Shown here piece by piece: positions 1-9,149 of a DNA stretch of 64,000 bases. The stretch covers positions 124,001-188,000 of the forward strand of contig NZ_BBME01000015.1 in NCBI RefSeq assembly GCF_000971395.1, written 5' to 3'. The stretch comes from Demequina iriomotensis (GTDB taxonomy: Bacteria > Actinomycetota > Actinomycetes > Actinomycetales > Demequinaceae). Below the pieces are notes generated by a model. That model worked only from the letters and a program-made list of their open reading frames with translations, was not told the DNA's origin and ran no database searches. The translations under genes and the position numbers were made by a program. The first letter of the stretch is position 1; every line of letters begins with the position of its first letter.

Positions 1-1078
1 ACGTCTCGTTGAGGAGCACGCGCGCGGCGTTGCCCGATCGCAGCGTGAAGTCGCCCACCTCGATGGGAGGGGCACCGTCGAGCATCCAGCCCAGCGCGAC
101 CGGATCGACGGAGACGACGCCGTCGACGGGATCCCGACCGTCGGCCTGCCAGAAGCGCGTCAGCATCTGGGCCGCACGCGGGTACTCGGGCGTGAAGGTG
201 ACGTCCTGGGGGTAGACCTGCATGCGGTCGGTGAAGATGCGCTGCTCGTCCGCGGTGAGGCCGCCGACGCCGTCGCGGTCGACCAGGTTCGAGGCGGCGA
301 CGTACTCCCCCAGGTCCATGCGGCCTTCGTCGACCTTGAGCTCAAGGATCGCGCCGGGTATGCCGCCGATCGCGCGGGGCTCGGCGTTGTTCTGCACCAT
401 GACTAGATAAGTGCGCGCGCCCTCGCCGCCGAGCATGGGTGGAAGGAGCTCGGCCGCGACGCGACCACCGTGCACTAGGTCGCCCACCTCGCGCAGCTGG
501 TCGCGGAGGTCGATGATGCGCTCGGAGATGAGCTGGTCCGTGCGGGAGAGGTCGAGGGCGGCCAGCGCGTCTATCTGCGCCGCGAGAGCGTCGTCGGCCT
601 GGGTCATTGGCGCCTGGGCTGCCGCGAAGATGTCCGGGTCGATGCGCCCGTTCTCGAAGCCGGGTACCTCGAGGGCGTCGATCACGGCCTGGTCGGAGAG
701 CGGATCAAGGACATCGTCGGCGAGGACGGTCGCAGCCTCGCCCACGGCGACGACGGGGATCGCCTGGTTCTTGACCCAGGGCAGGTGCGTCGCGATCCAC
801 CAGTGCGGGCCGTCCGTAGCCGCGGCCAGTGTGGCCGCGGACCGCTGCAGTGCCTCGACCTCGGCGCTGAGTGTGGCGGCGTCGCGTTCCTTGAGCGCTG
901 CCTGGGCCGCCGATGCTTGCTGCTTGACGTCGCGCGCGGCGCCAGCGAGCTGGAGCGCGTCCCACGCGAGGGCACCAGCCCAGGCGATGATCGCGATAGC
1001 TAGTGCCGTGACTGCCCAGGGCCAGATGCGGCGGCGGTCGCGCGGCGCACCATCCTCATCGTCATCGGGGTCAGCCAC
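1..1078 (-). CDS. DUF4012 domain protein (copy 1, C-terminus cut by window edge)
   Basis: The reading frame opens at GTG 1078 and runs off the left edge after about 359 codons. An in-frame stop lies a short way upstream, and GTG is the first usable start. A charged Asp/Arg-rich N-terminus is followed by a membrane segment beginning IWPWAV, then an extracytoplasmic region. It matches the copies at 11400-13160 and 20949-22700 closely, including GPHWWIA, LLPPMLGGEGARTYLVMVQNNAEPRA, and YPQDVTFTPEYPRAA-like stretches. The full copies have 583-586 residues, so roughly 225 are missing. The function of DUF4012 is not established; the family is common near actinobacterial polysaccharide genes, and all three copies here sit among such genes. 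A type II membrane protein acting on glycan outside the cell is inference. Confidence 0.88.
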   Translation of the reverse strand, partial: MADPDDDEDGAPRDRRRIWPWAVTALAIAIIAWAGALAWDALQLAGAARDVKQQASAAQAALKERDAATLSAEVEALQRSAATLAAATDGPHWWIATHLPWVKNQAIPVVAVGEAATVLADDVLDPLSDQAVIDALEVPGFENGRIDPDIFAAAQAPMTQADDALAAQIDALAALDLSRTDQLISERIIDLRDQLREVGDLVHGGRVAAELLPPMLGGEGARTYLVMVQNNAEPRAIGGIPGAILELKVDEGRMDLGEYVAASNLVDRDGVGGLTADEQRIFTDRMQVYPQDVTFTPEYPRAAQMLTRFWQADGRDPVDGVVSVDPVALGWMLDGAPPIEVGDFTLRSGNAARVLLNET

Positions 1079-1200
1079 GCCCGACCGTGCTTCCGCGTGG
1101 ACATGGTGTAATCGCGATCATGGCGCTCACGCTAGCCTGCCGGCGTTGGGATCACACGGCCTATGCCGCAAGGGTGGTCTGCAGCGGCGCGATAGCGACG

Positions 1201-1212
1201 TGACACGTGTCA
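1201..1212. promoter_or_regulatory. 12-bp perfect palindrome TGACACGTGTCA
   Basis: A perfect palindrome lies in the 249-bp gap between the sulfotransferase stop and the DUF4012 start, about 120 bp upstream of the latter. It could be an operator or the core of a small hairpin. The rest of the gap (1079-1327) shows no convincing gene. Confidence 0.3.
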
Positions 1213-1327
1213 GCCGCTGCCGCGATCATCCCCCGCACCCGCGGCATCGACTTGCGAACTACCCTGTCTCCGCATGGCATCGTCCAAAAACGCGCTCCGC
1301 ACATCGGTATCCTCCGCGATCTACGGA

Positions 1328-2248
1328 TTACGGGTTGAGTTGAGCGATAGTCGGGAAGACGTTGTGATCGTCGATATCGTATCCGCGCGCTCGGATACCT
1401 GCTGCGAACTCTCGGGCGAGCACCCGATGATTGCGGGGGCCGAATACCGGAGCCACGAAGGTCTCGAGGAGCCGCGGAATGAAGCTGAGACGCCGTTGAA
1501 TGGGGTTCAGCGGCTCGAAGCGTCCCACAGCCCTTGGACCCTTCCCGATCGTATCCCAGTAGTCGAAATACTTTCGAGACTCGTCGCGCACCTCGATTTC
1601 GCTGTGAGTTCGGGGCGCGAGCCCACAGAAATCGTCCAACGACCTTATGACGCGCTCGGGTTCGGCAACAAGCTCCTCGTGGGAGACAACGAACACCTTG
1701 TGCAAGTAGGGACGATCGATCTCGAACGACTTGTGCACGCGGTCCCAGTGCGCAACTGCTCGGTGAAAGTTCAAGCCTATCTGCATCGCCCGCGGCGCCC
1801 ACTTTCGCACGGCCAAGCCCTGAGCGATCGGATTCCTCATAACTACAACGAAGCGCGCGTCGGGGAAGATCTCTTGAAGAAACCGAGTCTTCATGATGTT
1901 GCTGGGCGTCTTCTCGACGAGCACCGATGCACCAGACACCGACCAATAGGGCGCCCATGCGGCGGTGAGCCGCTCACGTCCATCCGGGATCCGTCGCGCG
2001 TCGACCTCCGTCAAGTGGGCCAGCGGATGTCGCGACCACGCCAAGGTTTGACCGCGGGCCCGGCCCCAGCGCGTCCCCATGCGCGCGTCATCGACATAGA
2101 CGTCCTGTAGGAACTGGCCCTCGTCCTCCATTACGCCGGTGTCCACCAGGCCTGCAGCGTCAGGGTGCTCGGCAAGGATCCGCGCAACTAGCGTGGTTCC
2201 ACTGCGGTGCAGGCCACCGACGAAGACCATTCTCGATTCTGTGCTCAT
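1328..2248 (-). CDS. sulfotransferase family protein
   Basis: A 306-residue protein probably transferring sulfate from PAPS to a hydroxyl, here most likely on a glycan or lipid-linked precursor. The 5'-phosphosulfate loop GGLHRSGTTL is at residues 11-20, EKTPSN at 112-117 and the 3'-phosphate motif with RNP at about 138-140. These fit the tyrosyl/carbohydrate sulfotransferase 3 group. ATG 2248 is preferred over GTG 2260 because GGGGGAA lies just upstream of it. It is downstream of the flippase on the same strand, and its base composition is lower in G+C than the rml or catabolic genes. The acceptor is not deducible; sulfation of the exported polysaccharide is inferred from position. Confidence 0.85.
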   Translation of the reverse strand: MSTESRMVFVGGLHRSGTTLVARILAEHPDAAGLVDTGVMEDEGQFLQDVYVDDARMGTRWGRARGQTLAWSRHPLAHLTEVDARRIPDGRERLTAAWAPYWSVSGASVLVEKTPSNIMKTRFLQEIFPDARFVVVMRNPIAQGLAVRKWAPRAMQIGLNFHRAVAHWDRVHKSFEIDRPYLHKVFVVSHEELVAEPERVIRSLDDFCGLAPRTHSEIEVRDESRKYFDYWDTIGKGPRAVGRFEPLNPIQRRLSFIPRLLETFVAPVFGPRNHRVLAREFAAGIRARGYDIDDHNVFPTIAQLNP

Positions 2249-2357
2249 TGGTTCCCCCACGTTCCTAGTGCAACTGGAAAATGCAAGTCGACTCGCAGGC
2301 GTCCGCGCTTCACACGTCTCGCTTGCGCCACCGCGTGGACGGGAGCCAGATGCACGG

Positions 2358-3806
2358 TCATATAGACGACCGCCCGCCCGCTTGTCGGCCTACCTTGGAC
2401 ATTGCGTACTCGCGCAACGGCGCTATGCCGAGTACCAACGCGCATGCGATAACGATCGGTGCCGCCAGAGCCGCTCCGAGTGTGGGCAGAACCCCGTCCA
2501 CCTGGCTCGACACGAGCGCAGCACATCCTGCTGCAGGCGCACCGATGCCGAGGATCGCGATCGCAGTATCTCGCCAGAGGGTCCACTGCGACGTACCGAC
2601 AATCCGCGCGGTCACCGCGAGCTGCACCACGGTCGCGATCCAGGCGCCCGCACACGTGCCAATTGCTACACCACGAACTCCCCCGAAAAGTCCTAGCACT
2701 CCGAATGCCAGCACCAGTGGCTGCGCTATCACGTTGAATCGCAACAGCACTGCGTACCGCCCCGATGCAGCCAGCACCCAGTCACTGGATAGCGCCGAGG
2801 CTCGCGCGAGCGACGCGAGCGCAAGGATCTGGAGGAGCGGCACAGCCTCGTTCCATCCGTTACCGAGCACGAGCATGACGACCGGATCTGCCAAGACTGC
2901 CAGCAGAAGAAACATCACCGCCGAGCCCGCGGTCACGGCCAGGTGGACGCGTAGCCAGCGGCGAGACAGCTCCGCGCCACTGTCACGTGCGAGGCGAGGC
3001 ACTGCCACACGTGACAACTGGCTCAGAACCGATGTCACCGGAACAGTGGCAAACTGCTGCGCTCGGTCAAGCAGTCCGACCGCGTGCGACGGGAGCGCTG
3101 TTGCCACGGCAGGAACAAGCATGAGTCGTCCCGAGTTCCTCAGCGTTTGCACTCCGAACATGCGCGCGCCGTTCGCGAGCACGTCACGCGCGTCACCAAG
3201 CCGACCAGGGCGTCCGGGGCGCCAGCCCGCGACCGCGATCACAGCGACAGAAACGACCAACGCTTGGGTTACGGGAATCGCCACGACTGACCAGTACCCG
3301 GCGCCCGCCAATCCAAGAACGACACCAACCGTCGCCGCCACCACGCCGGCGGATACCTCGCACCATGCAAGAGCACGGAGTCTGCCCAGCCTGATGAGCG
3401 CTACGCGCGACTGCACGTGCGTCCCCAAGAGCACCGGCGCAAACGCGACGAGCATTAGTGCGCTGGCCAAATCGGGCTCGCCGTAGAATCCCGAAATTGC
3501 CGAGGCGGACGAAGCTACGATCACGCCAAGGCCCAGCCCCACGCCCACATTGACCCACCATAGGGTCGAGTGGAGGCGCCGCGAGAGTTCGTGAAGCTGG
3601 ATTTCAACTTCTGGCAGACCCATGTAGAGAATAGTCTGCACCAGCGCCGCGATAGCCGTTGCGACCGCTACCGAACCGAACTCTGCGGGACCGAGCACTC
3701 TCCCCAAGACGGCCATCGCGACGAACTGAGCCCCGATTGCAAGCCCAGACGAAAGTACAGTCGCGAAGACATCCCGGCGCGCACTTGCGCCGCGCGGGGC
3801 CGCCAC
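2358..3806 (-). CDS. Wzx-like polysaccharide flippase (MOP superfamily)
   Basis: A 482-residue, very hydrophobic protein with about 12-14 membrane spans from residue 15 onward. The order of helices and the N-terminal GxxxxxQFVAMAVLGRVLGPAEFG segment are typical of the oligosaccharidyl-lipid flippase family, which moves undecaprenyl-linked repeat units across the membrane. The GTG start directly abuts the TAG stop of the polymerase gene (TAGGTG), indicating translational coupling. It is the only recognisable flippase in the window, although two polymerases and two priming transferases are present. G+C is lower than in the flanking rml genes. Confidence 0.87.
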   Translation of the reverse strand: MAAPRGASARRDVFATVLSSGLAIGAQFVAMAVLGRVLGPAEFGSVAVATAIAALVQTILYMGLPEVEIQLHELSRRLHSTLWWVNVGVGLGLGVIVASSASAISGFYGEPDLASALMLVAFAPVLLGTHVQSRVALIRLGRLRALAWCEVSAGVVAATVGVVLGLAGAGYWSVVAIPVTQALVVSVAVIAVAGWRPGRPGRLGDARDVLANGARMFGVQTLRNSGRLMLVPAVATALPSHAVGLLDRAQQFATVPVTSVLSQLSRVAVPRLARDSGAELSRRWLRVHLAVTAGSAVMFLLLAVLADPVVMLVLGNGWNEAVPLLQILALASLARASALSSDWVLAASGRYAVLLRFNVIAQPLVLAFGVLGLFGGVRGVAIGTCAGAWIATVVQLAVTARIVGTSQWTLWRDTAIAILGIGAPAAGCAALVSSQVDGVLPTLGAALAAPIVIACALVLGIAPLREYAMSKVGRQAGGRSSI

Positions 3807-5390
3807 CTACTGCACGCTCCCGTGCAATCCGGAGCGACGTCCGGCGCTTCGTCGCCGGCGCGAGGCCCCGGCCAACGGGCGCGGCAAAGCAGCGCGAGCA
3901 GGTTCTGACTTCGACAAGGACTGTCCGATGAGCAAGCCAAGCGCAACGAAGTACACCGCACAGGAATTTGGGCTTAGCGCGACTTCGTTGAACATCATGT
4001 TGAGGACAAAAGCTAGCAAGAGCGCCGTCGTTGCCACGCGCGCGCGCAAGTCGACGATGCTCAGGCACGCCCGTGCGAGCCCGACCAGAAATACGGTGAA
4101 CACAGCGACGCCGACAACTCCCAGCGTGCCCACGATCGCCCCGAGACCACTCTCGGTAACCGCTGACTCGGCTCCCTCGCCAAACAGCCCCGCAAGGACG
4201 CCGGTTCGCCCGGCGCCGTGCCCGAATGGGTTAGTTGGCAGCTCCAAGAACGCTGCGAACAGGCCATTGATATGCGCTGTCGTGCTGCCGGTGGAACTAC
4301 TTTGAGTAAATCCATAGAACACCACGCCAGCGGCAACGGTGGTCACCAACGACAAGACGAACACCACACGATCAGCCAAGTAGCGCGTCCACACGGTGGC
4401 GTAGACGAGGAAACCGAGAAACGCGCCCTTGGACACTACAGGTACGGCGGCGAGCAGCATGAGGAGCGCAACGAACCGTCGCCTGAAGTACCACGAGAGG
4501 ACGAACGCGGCGAAAAGGAATGTTCCGAAGTTCACCGGATCCGCAAACGTTCCGACCATGCGCCGAAGCTGCTCCCCACCCAGCATCTCGGACGAATGGA
4601 AATTGCTCGGCAGCCCGGTCCCCGCATTGACCTCGATGCCCTTCTTGGACCAGAGCTCCGCGATCCCCGCGTCTATCCAGAAGCTCGGGACCAGGTACCT
4701 CTCGTAGACTCCGAATGCTACTGAAACGACACCGAGCGCGCTGATGTAGAAGCCGTATCGCCTTGCACTCGCGCGCCGGCTGGCGTAGAGACCGATAAGA
4801 AGGAACAGGAACGGGGCCGTAAGGTTGCGTGTTGTCGCGAGCATCGCGATCGGCGAAGCACCGTGTAGAAGGCCAAGCGCAGCGCCATAGAATGCCACTA
4901 CCGCCAGCGACCATGCGCCCACGCGCTTGAGCCGACCGACACGCTCGTTCTCGACAGTTCTGCCTCGACCCGCAATGGCTGCGAGCACGAGAACGAGCAC
5001 AACGGCATAGGCCCAATTGAATACGATCACAGCCTGCATGGCATCGGTACTGACCTGACCCGCCACCGGCAGCAGGTAGACATTCTGGAGTACCGAGAGC
5101 ACCGTTGGGACGGCCAAGAATGGCGCGAGATCGTGGCTCCGCTGAACCGCTACAACCAGAGGCACGATCAACGCAGCAATGGCGACCGCGAGGGTTGCGA
5201 TCACGCCAAATAGGTCGCCGACCTGCAACGACACCACCGTCGCGATGACGAAGAGCCCGAGTAGCAGGAGAGCGGGTGCGCCTGCCCCCGCTGGTTGGGC
5301 CTCTACATGGGCGTCTTCGTCCGAGACAGGCGGGCTCGTGACCGAATGTACGTCCTCGACCGTGTTGATCGGGCTAGGCACGGTAATCAC
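3807..5390 (-). CDS. O-antigen ligase/Wzy-like polymerase (set A)
   Basis: A polytopic membrane protein of 527 residues with about 10-12 spans and a large extracytoplasmic loop in the C-terminal half, the architecture of Wzy polymerases and O-antigen ligases. The open frame extends upstream to 5558, but GTG 5390 is chosen: GGGAG lies 9 nt before it and it overlaps the end of the preceding glycosyltransferase by 17 nt. It probably joins repeat units outside the membrane. Polymerase versus ligase cannot be separated by eye; position between flippase and glycosyltransferases favours polymerase. The C-terminal tail is strongly basic (many Arg). Confidence 0.8.
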   Translation of the reverse strand: MITVPSPINTVEDVHSVTSPPVSDEDAHVEAQPAGAGAPALLLLGLFVIATVVSLQVGDLFGVIATLAVAIAALIVPLVVAVQRSHDLAPFLAVPTVLSVLQNVYLLPVAGQVSTDAMQAVIVFNWAYAVVLVLVLAAIAGRGRTVENERVGRLKRVGAWSLAVVAFYGAALGLLHGASPIAMLATTRNLTAPFLFLLIGLYASRRASARRYGFYISALGVVSVAFGVYERYLVPSFWIDAGIAELWSKKGIEVNAGTGLPSNFHSSEMLGGEQLRRMVGTFADPVNFGTFLFAAFVLSWYFRRRFVALLMLLAAVPVVSKGAFLGFLVYATVWTRYLADRVVFVLSLVTTVAAGVVFYGFTQSSSTGSTTAHINGLFAAFLELPTNPFGHGAGRTGVLAGLFGEGAESAVTESGLGAIVGTLGVVGVAVFTVFLVGLARACLSIVDLRARVATTALLLAFVLNMMFNEVALSPNSCAVYFVALGLLIGQSLSKSEPARAALPRPLAGASRRRRSAGRRSGLHGSVQ

Positions 5391-6360
5391 CCGCCAGTTC
5401 TCCCAGCAGCGCATTCCATGACTCGTCGACACGGCGTCTGAAGTCACCGAGCGCCTGGGTGGCGCCAGAGCGATCAAGGGACACCGTCTCGACAATCGCT
5501 CGTGCATAGGCGTGTGCCGTGCCCGAGTCCACGAGTGAAGGCGAACGTCGACCGACAAGCACCTCGAGGAAGTCCGTCCGACGGCCCACCGTCAAGGTGC
5601 CGTTCTCGAGTGCACGAACAGCGATGCCGCTCTGGAAATAGTGCGAGTAAGGCAGGACGACGGCGGATGCCGAGGCAAGAAGCTCATCGAGCTCACTCTC
5701 CGGAACAAATCGGTTCTCGACTTCCCAACCTGCGAGGTCGGGCCAACCGCGGCCAACGATTCGGCCACGAAGCCCATGCTGTGGCAGGAGCCTGCCGAGC
5801 GCCGCAATAAGTTCGACGTCACGGGCCGGTTTGAACTGCCCCGCGATCAGCACAGTATTCGACAGGGATTCGGCACCGATAGGCTCGTGGCTAAGCACTG
5901 GGTGCAACGCGAAGCGACGAACATGCTGCGGCAACAGTTCCTCAACGACCCTGTCCGCGGCATGAGAATGCACGACAATTGTCGGGCGCTTTTTCGATGG
6001 TGCTGAAGCCGCCCATCGCGTGACCAACGGCCCGAATCCGACCTGCCGTCGCAGCGGCACCGGGTCATGCAACACGAGTAGCTGCGGTGAGCGCGGGGCG
6101 CTGACGGACCGTGCTTCGAGCAATCCAAGCGAGGGCCACAAGTCGAGCACGGGTCCACCATGACGCGATCTGAGCGAGCGATTTGCCAGCGCGTTCGTGA
6201 GCATGCGCGCCCGGCCACGGAATCCATCGAGCCCCTCGACTGGAGACACGCCAAGCAGACTGTCTGTGACGCCGATGCGCTCGAGAGTTTGCCCAAGCTC
6301 GCGTGCGTAGTGGTCAAGTGCCGCCGGCAATGCATTTGCGACCGCGATTTGCGCACTCAT
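5374..6360 (-). CDS. GT-B-type glycosyltransferase
   Basis: A 328-residue soluble protein with alternating beta/alpha segments. A nucleotide-sugar-binding C-terminal half is suggested by VLIAGQFKPARDVELI, GRIVGRG and the acidic SASAVVLPYSHYFQSG stretch, comparable to the E-x7-E region of GT4 enzymes. The N-terminal half is short for the family. It overlaps the DUF1972 glycosyltransferase by ATGA (6357-6360) and the polymerase by 17 nt, so the three are translationally coupled. Donor and acceptor are unknown. The assignment to GT-B is by fold-like pattern and context rather than a clear motif. Confidence 0.7.
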   Translation of the reverse strand: MSAQIAVANALPAALDHYARELGQTLERIGVTDSLLGVSPVEGLDGFRGRARMLTNALANRSLRSRHGGPVLDLWPSLGLLEARSVSAPRSPQLLVLHDPVPLRRQVGFGPLVTRWAASAPSKKRPTIVVHSHAADRVVEELLPQHVRRFALHPVLSHEPIGAESLSNTVLIAGQFKPARDVELIAALGRLLPQHGLRGRIVGRGWPDLAGWEVENRFVPESELDELLASASAVVLPYSHYFQSGIAVRALENGTLTVGRRTDFLEVLVGRRSPSLVDSGTAHAYARAIVETVSLDRSGATQALGDFRRRVDESWNALLGELAGDYRA

Positions 6361-7472
6361 GGTCCGTTTCCGACCACGTCATGAGCACTCCCCGGGAGAA
6401 GCGCAGTCTCGTAGGCTTCGCACACACCCTGCCAGTTATAGTGCTTCAGAGCGCGCTCACGGGCCCCGGAGCCGAGGGCTTTTTGCGCTTCACGCGACTG
6501 TGCAACTTCGGAGAGAGCCTCAGCGATGTCGTGGAGCACCGGCTTTACGAATCGCGCAGAATCGGCAAGAACCTCCCTCGAGTACTTGGTATCTCGGGCC
6601 ACTACCGGAGCGCCGCACATCATTGCCTGCACCAAGGCCGGATTGGTGCCGCCGACGCTATGCCCATGGAAGTACGCACCCGCGTGCTGCCACAACGCGA
6701 ACAAGCGCGGGTCATCGCTGACGTGCCCCAGCCAATGGACATTCGCGTGGCGTTCCGCGAGCGCGGCTGCTCGCTCATCGAGTGGGCCGCCGTAGCCGCT
6801 CGACCCGACGATCACGACCGGCCTCTCCGCCGCAATCAGTTCGGCGGCGTCGAAGAACTCCTCGATCGTATTCTCAGGAACGAAGCGCGCCACCGCCAGC
6901 ACGTATTCGCCGCTCGCGAACTCATCCTTGAGCGGAAGTTCGGCGACCTCTTCGCCTCCGTACGGGATGAACGTCGTCGTTGCACCGAATAATTGCTCCC
7001 ACGTCTTGCCGATCTCTACCGAGTCCACCACGAGCACTGTGGCGTGAGTCGCGGTGAGCCGCGCCCCAAGACGAAAGACGAACTTGCCAAGGCGCGACCA
7101 CTTCGCCCGCTCCCATTCGATACCGTCGACGTTGACCACCGTGCGGATGCGCGCCAAACGCAGCAGCGGCAGCCAGTATCCGTTAGCGACGTTCATCACC
7201 AGTACCGCATCTGGCCGCTTGACGAGGGCGTGCAGCACCGCTGTCAAGCCGTGGGAAAGAGTGGAGAGTGCCGAGCTCTCGATGCCTGGCGTCTCGATTG
7301 ACCTCACACGCGGATCGCGCGTGGGGTCGTCGGCCTTCGTGCCGCCGCGACGACCATAGACCGTTACATCGTGCTCACGATCGGCAAGGAACGGCGCCAG
7401 TTTGCGGACGGCTGTCTCGAAGCCACCGTAGTAACTCGGGTAGCCGCGCGTGCCGATGATCGCGATCTTCAC
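6357..7472 (-). CDS. DUF1972/GT4 glycosyltransferase (rhamnosyltransferase-like)
   Basis: 371 residues. The N-terminus KIAIIGTRGYPSYYGGFETAV is the DUF1972 signature found in bacterial glycosyltransferases, several of which transfer rhamnose. A Rossmann-like C-terminal half has YVLAVARFVPENTIEEF and a glycine-rich GTNPALVQAMMCGAPVVA segment that binds the donor. The open frame begins at 7514, but GTG 7472 is chosen: AGGA is 6 nt before it and the KIAIIGTRG motif starts immediately after. With dTDP-rhamnose genes nearby, rhamnose transfer is possible but not shown. Confidence 0.88.
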   Translation of the reverse strand: MKIAIIGTRGYPSYYGGFETAVRKLAPFLADREHDVTVYGRRGGTKADDPTRDPRVRSIETPGIESSALSTLSHGLTAVLHALVKRPDAVLVMNVANGYWLPLLRLARIRTVVNVDGIEWERAKWSRLGKFVFRLGARLTATHATVLVVDSVEIGKTWEQLFGATTTFIPYGGEEVAELPLKDEFASGEYVLAVARFVPENTIEEFFDAAELIAAERPVVIVGSSGYGGPLDERAAALAERHANVHWLGHVSDDPRLFALWQHAGAYFHGHSVGGTNPALVQAMMCGAPVVARDTKYSREVLADSARFVKPVLHDIAEALSEVAQSREAQKALGSGARERALKHYNWQGVCEAYETALLPGSAHDVVGNGP

Positions 7473-7550
7473 TGAAGTCCTATCCAATCCTCCATTGCGC
7501 CGCCTGGGTCGCAATGGTCTTTCCTTGCCTGCAAAGTAGTCATCCGCGTG

Positions 7551-9026
7551 TCAATAGGCGCCCCGGCCTGCCAGCACCGCCCATGCGGTCCTCGCGACGA
7601 TCAACGCATCCCCGCCCAAGCTCCAATTCTCGGTGTAGTAGAGGTCGAGCCGGACGCTTTCTTCCCACGAGAGGTCGGAACGGCCGCTCACCTGCCACAG
7701 TCCGGTCAACCCGGGGCGTACCAGTTGGCGTCTGGCGGTCCGCTCATCCCACAACTCGGTCTCGCTCGGCAATGGCGGTCGCGGCCCCACCACGGACATC
7801 TCACCTCGCAGGACGTTGATGAGCTGTGGGAGTTCGTCCAGCGAGTAGCGGCGAAGCACCTTGCCGACGCGCGTCACGCGCGGATCCTGACGCATCTTGA
7901 AGAGAACGCCGTTGCCGTCGCTCGAACCCTCGAGGTCAGCGAGCCGCACCTCCGCGTCCGTGTACATCGAGCGGAACTTGAGCATTTCAAACAGCTGATG
8001 GTCGCGTCCCACGCGAACCTGCCGGAACAGCACCGGCCCAGGCGACGTGATGCGAATTGCGGCGGCGATGGCGAGCATGGGCAACGACAGCATCACTAGC
8101 GCGAGGACGGCACCCACCCTGTCTGCGATTGACTTGAGCGCCAGTTTGGGCCCGCTGAAATGCGGCTCCTCGACGTGCAGCAGTGGAAGGCCCTCAACGG
8201 GAGACATCTGCACGCGGGGCCCAGCAACGTCGACCATCGACGGTGCGACGATCAGACCGATGCCCGAACCCTCGAGCGACCAGCCGAGAGAGCGTGCTTC
8301 TCGCAGGGACATGGCGTCGCTGCCAGACAAGAGGATGAACTCCGCGCCTATGGCTGCGGCTTGCAGCACAGGATCACCCAGCGGACCGAGAACTGGTACT
8401 CCCTCGGCCTCGTCCACCTCTGTCGCTGAGTCCCCAGGAGGAGTGCAGATTCCCACGACGTGGTAGCCAGCGCGGCGAGCGCCATTGATCCGTCGCACCA
8501 TCTGCTGCGATGTCCGGAGCGGTCCCACGACCAGGACTTGCGCCTGCAGGTACCCGGCGTCGCGCTGCGAGTGGATCCACAATCGCCACGCGGCCCTATA
8601 TATGAGGAGCACGATAGTCCCGAAGGGGATCGCGAAGAACAGATAGCCACGACTGATGTCGAGCTTGAGCAGGAACGCCGCGATCGCGACGATCGCGAAG
8701 GTCCAGAAACCGGCAGCGATGACACGCTGAAACTCCTGCGGGCCGTGCCCGAGGATCCGCGCCGAGCGCGAGCGCGTCGCCGTAAGCTCTAGCATCCACA
8801 GTGCGCCGATCGCGATCGTCACCAGGAGGTACGGCGGAGCGAGGTCGCCCGATACTCGCTCGAGGGGGTTCCAGCCGAACCGGGCAGCCTGCGCCATCAC
8901 CATGATCAGAGTGACGACGAAGAGATCGGAGAGCAAAAGCCGCAAAAGGTACTTTCGCGACCAGCCGCTCCTACCGTGCATCTGTTGCGCCGATGCGCGC
9001 GGAAGTACAGCCGCCCCCAGCCTCAT
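7551..9026 (-). CDS. polyprenyl glycosylphosphotransferase (sugar transferase, set A)
   Basis: About 491 residues. Four to five N-terminal membrane helices and a CoA-binding-like middle domain are followed by the bacterial sugar-transferase domain (about 300-490), with PVLFRQVRVG, FEMLKFRSMY, DELPQLINVL and VGPRPPLPSE. Such enzymes transfer sugar-1-phosphate to undecaprenyl phosphate and start repeat-unit synthesis. The start is uncertain: ATG 9026 gives a tail of about the same length as the paralogue at 34319-35782; ATG 9065 is the alternative. It is divergent from the Wzz-kinase gene. Confidence 0.92.
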   Translation of the reverse strand: MRLGAAVLPRASAQQMHGRSGWSRKYLLRLLLSDLFVVTLIMVMAQAARFGWNPLERVSGDLAPPYLLVTIAIGALWMLELTATRSRSARILGHGPQEFQRVIAAGFWTFAIVAIAAFLLKLDISRGYLFFAIPFGTIVLLIYRAAWRLWIHSQRDAGYLQAQVLVVGPLRTSQQMVRRINGARRAGYHVVGICTPPGDSATEVDEAEGVPVLGPLGDPVLQAAAIGAEFILLSGSDAMSLREARSLGWSLEGSGIGLIVAPSMVDVAGPRVQMSPVEGLPLLHVEEPHFSGPKLALKSIADRVGAVLALVMLSLPMLAIAAAIRITSPGPVLFRQVRVGRDHQLFEMLKFRSMYTDAEVRLADLEGSSDGNGVLFKMRQDPRVTRVGKVLRRYSLDELPQLINVLRGEMSVVGPRPPLPSETELWDERTARRQLVRPGLTGLWQVSGRSDLSWEESVRLDLYYTENWSLGGDALIVARTAWAVLAGRGAY

Positions 9027-9149
9027 GCCGCAAGGGTACCCGCGAGGCTGGCCACCGACGGACATCCGCGCCGCGCCGCGTGGCCCCGCCTTGTATACGT
9101 GGAAGAATGCTCGCGGCGGCGCCGGGGGTGCGCAGGCCAGAGGAGAGCT
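9027..9149. promoter_or_regulatory. divergent promoter region, sugar transferase / Wzz-kinase
   Basis: A 123-bp spacer between divergent start codons. The only AT-rich patch is around 9089-9110 (TTGTATACGTGG), containing TATAC on both strands that could serve as a -10 either way. No clear -35 pair was found, so the call rests mainly on the divergent arrangement. Confidence 0.4.

Noticed and set aside
1274-2110. 278-codon plus-strand frame over the sulfotransferase
   Set aside because: The minus-strand frame contains clear PAPS motifs; the plus frame has none.
1328-7500. Recent mobile element insertion in the low-G+C module
   Set aside because: No transposase, integrase, terminal repeats or direct repeats found; composition alone shows only different origin or relaxed bias.
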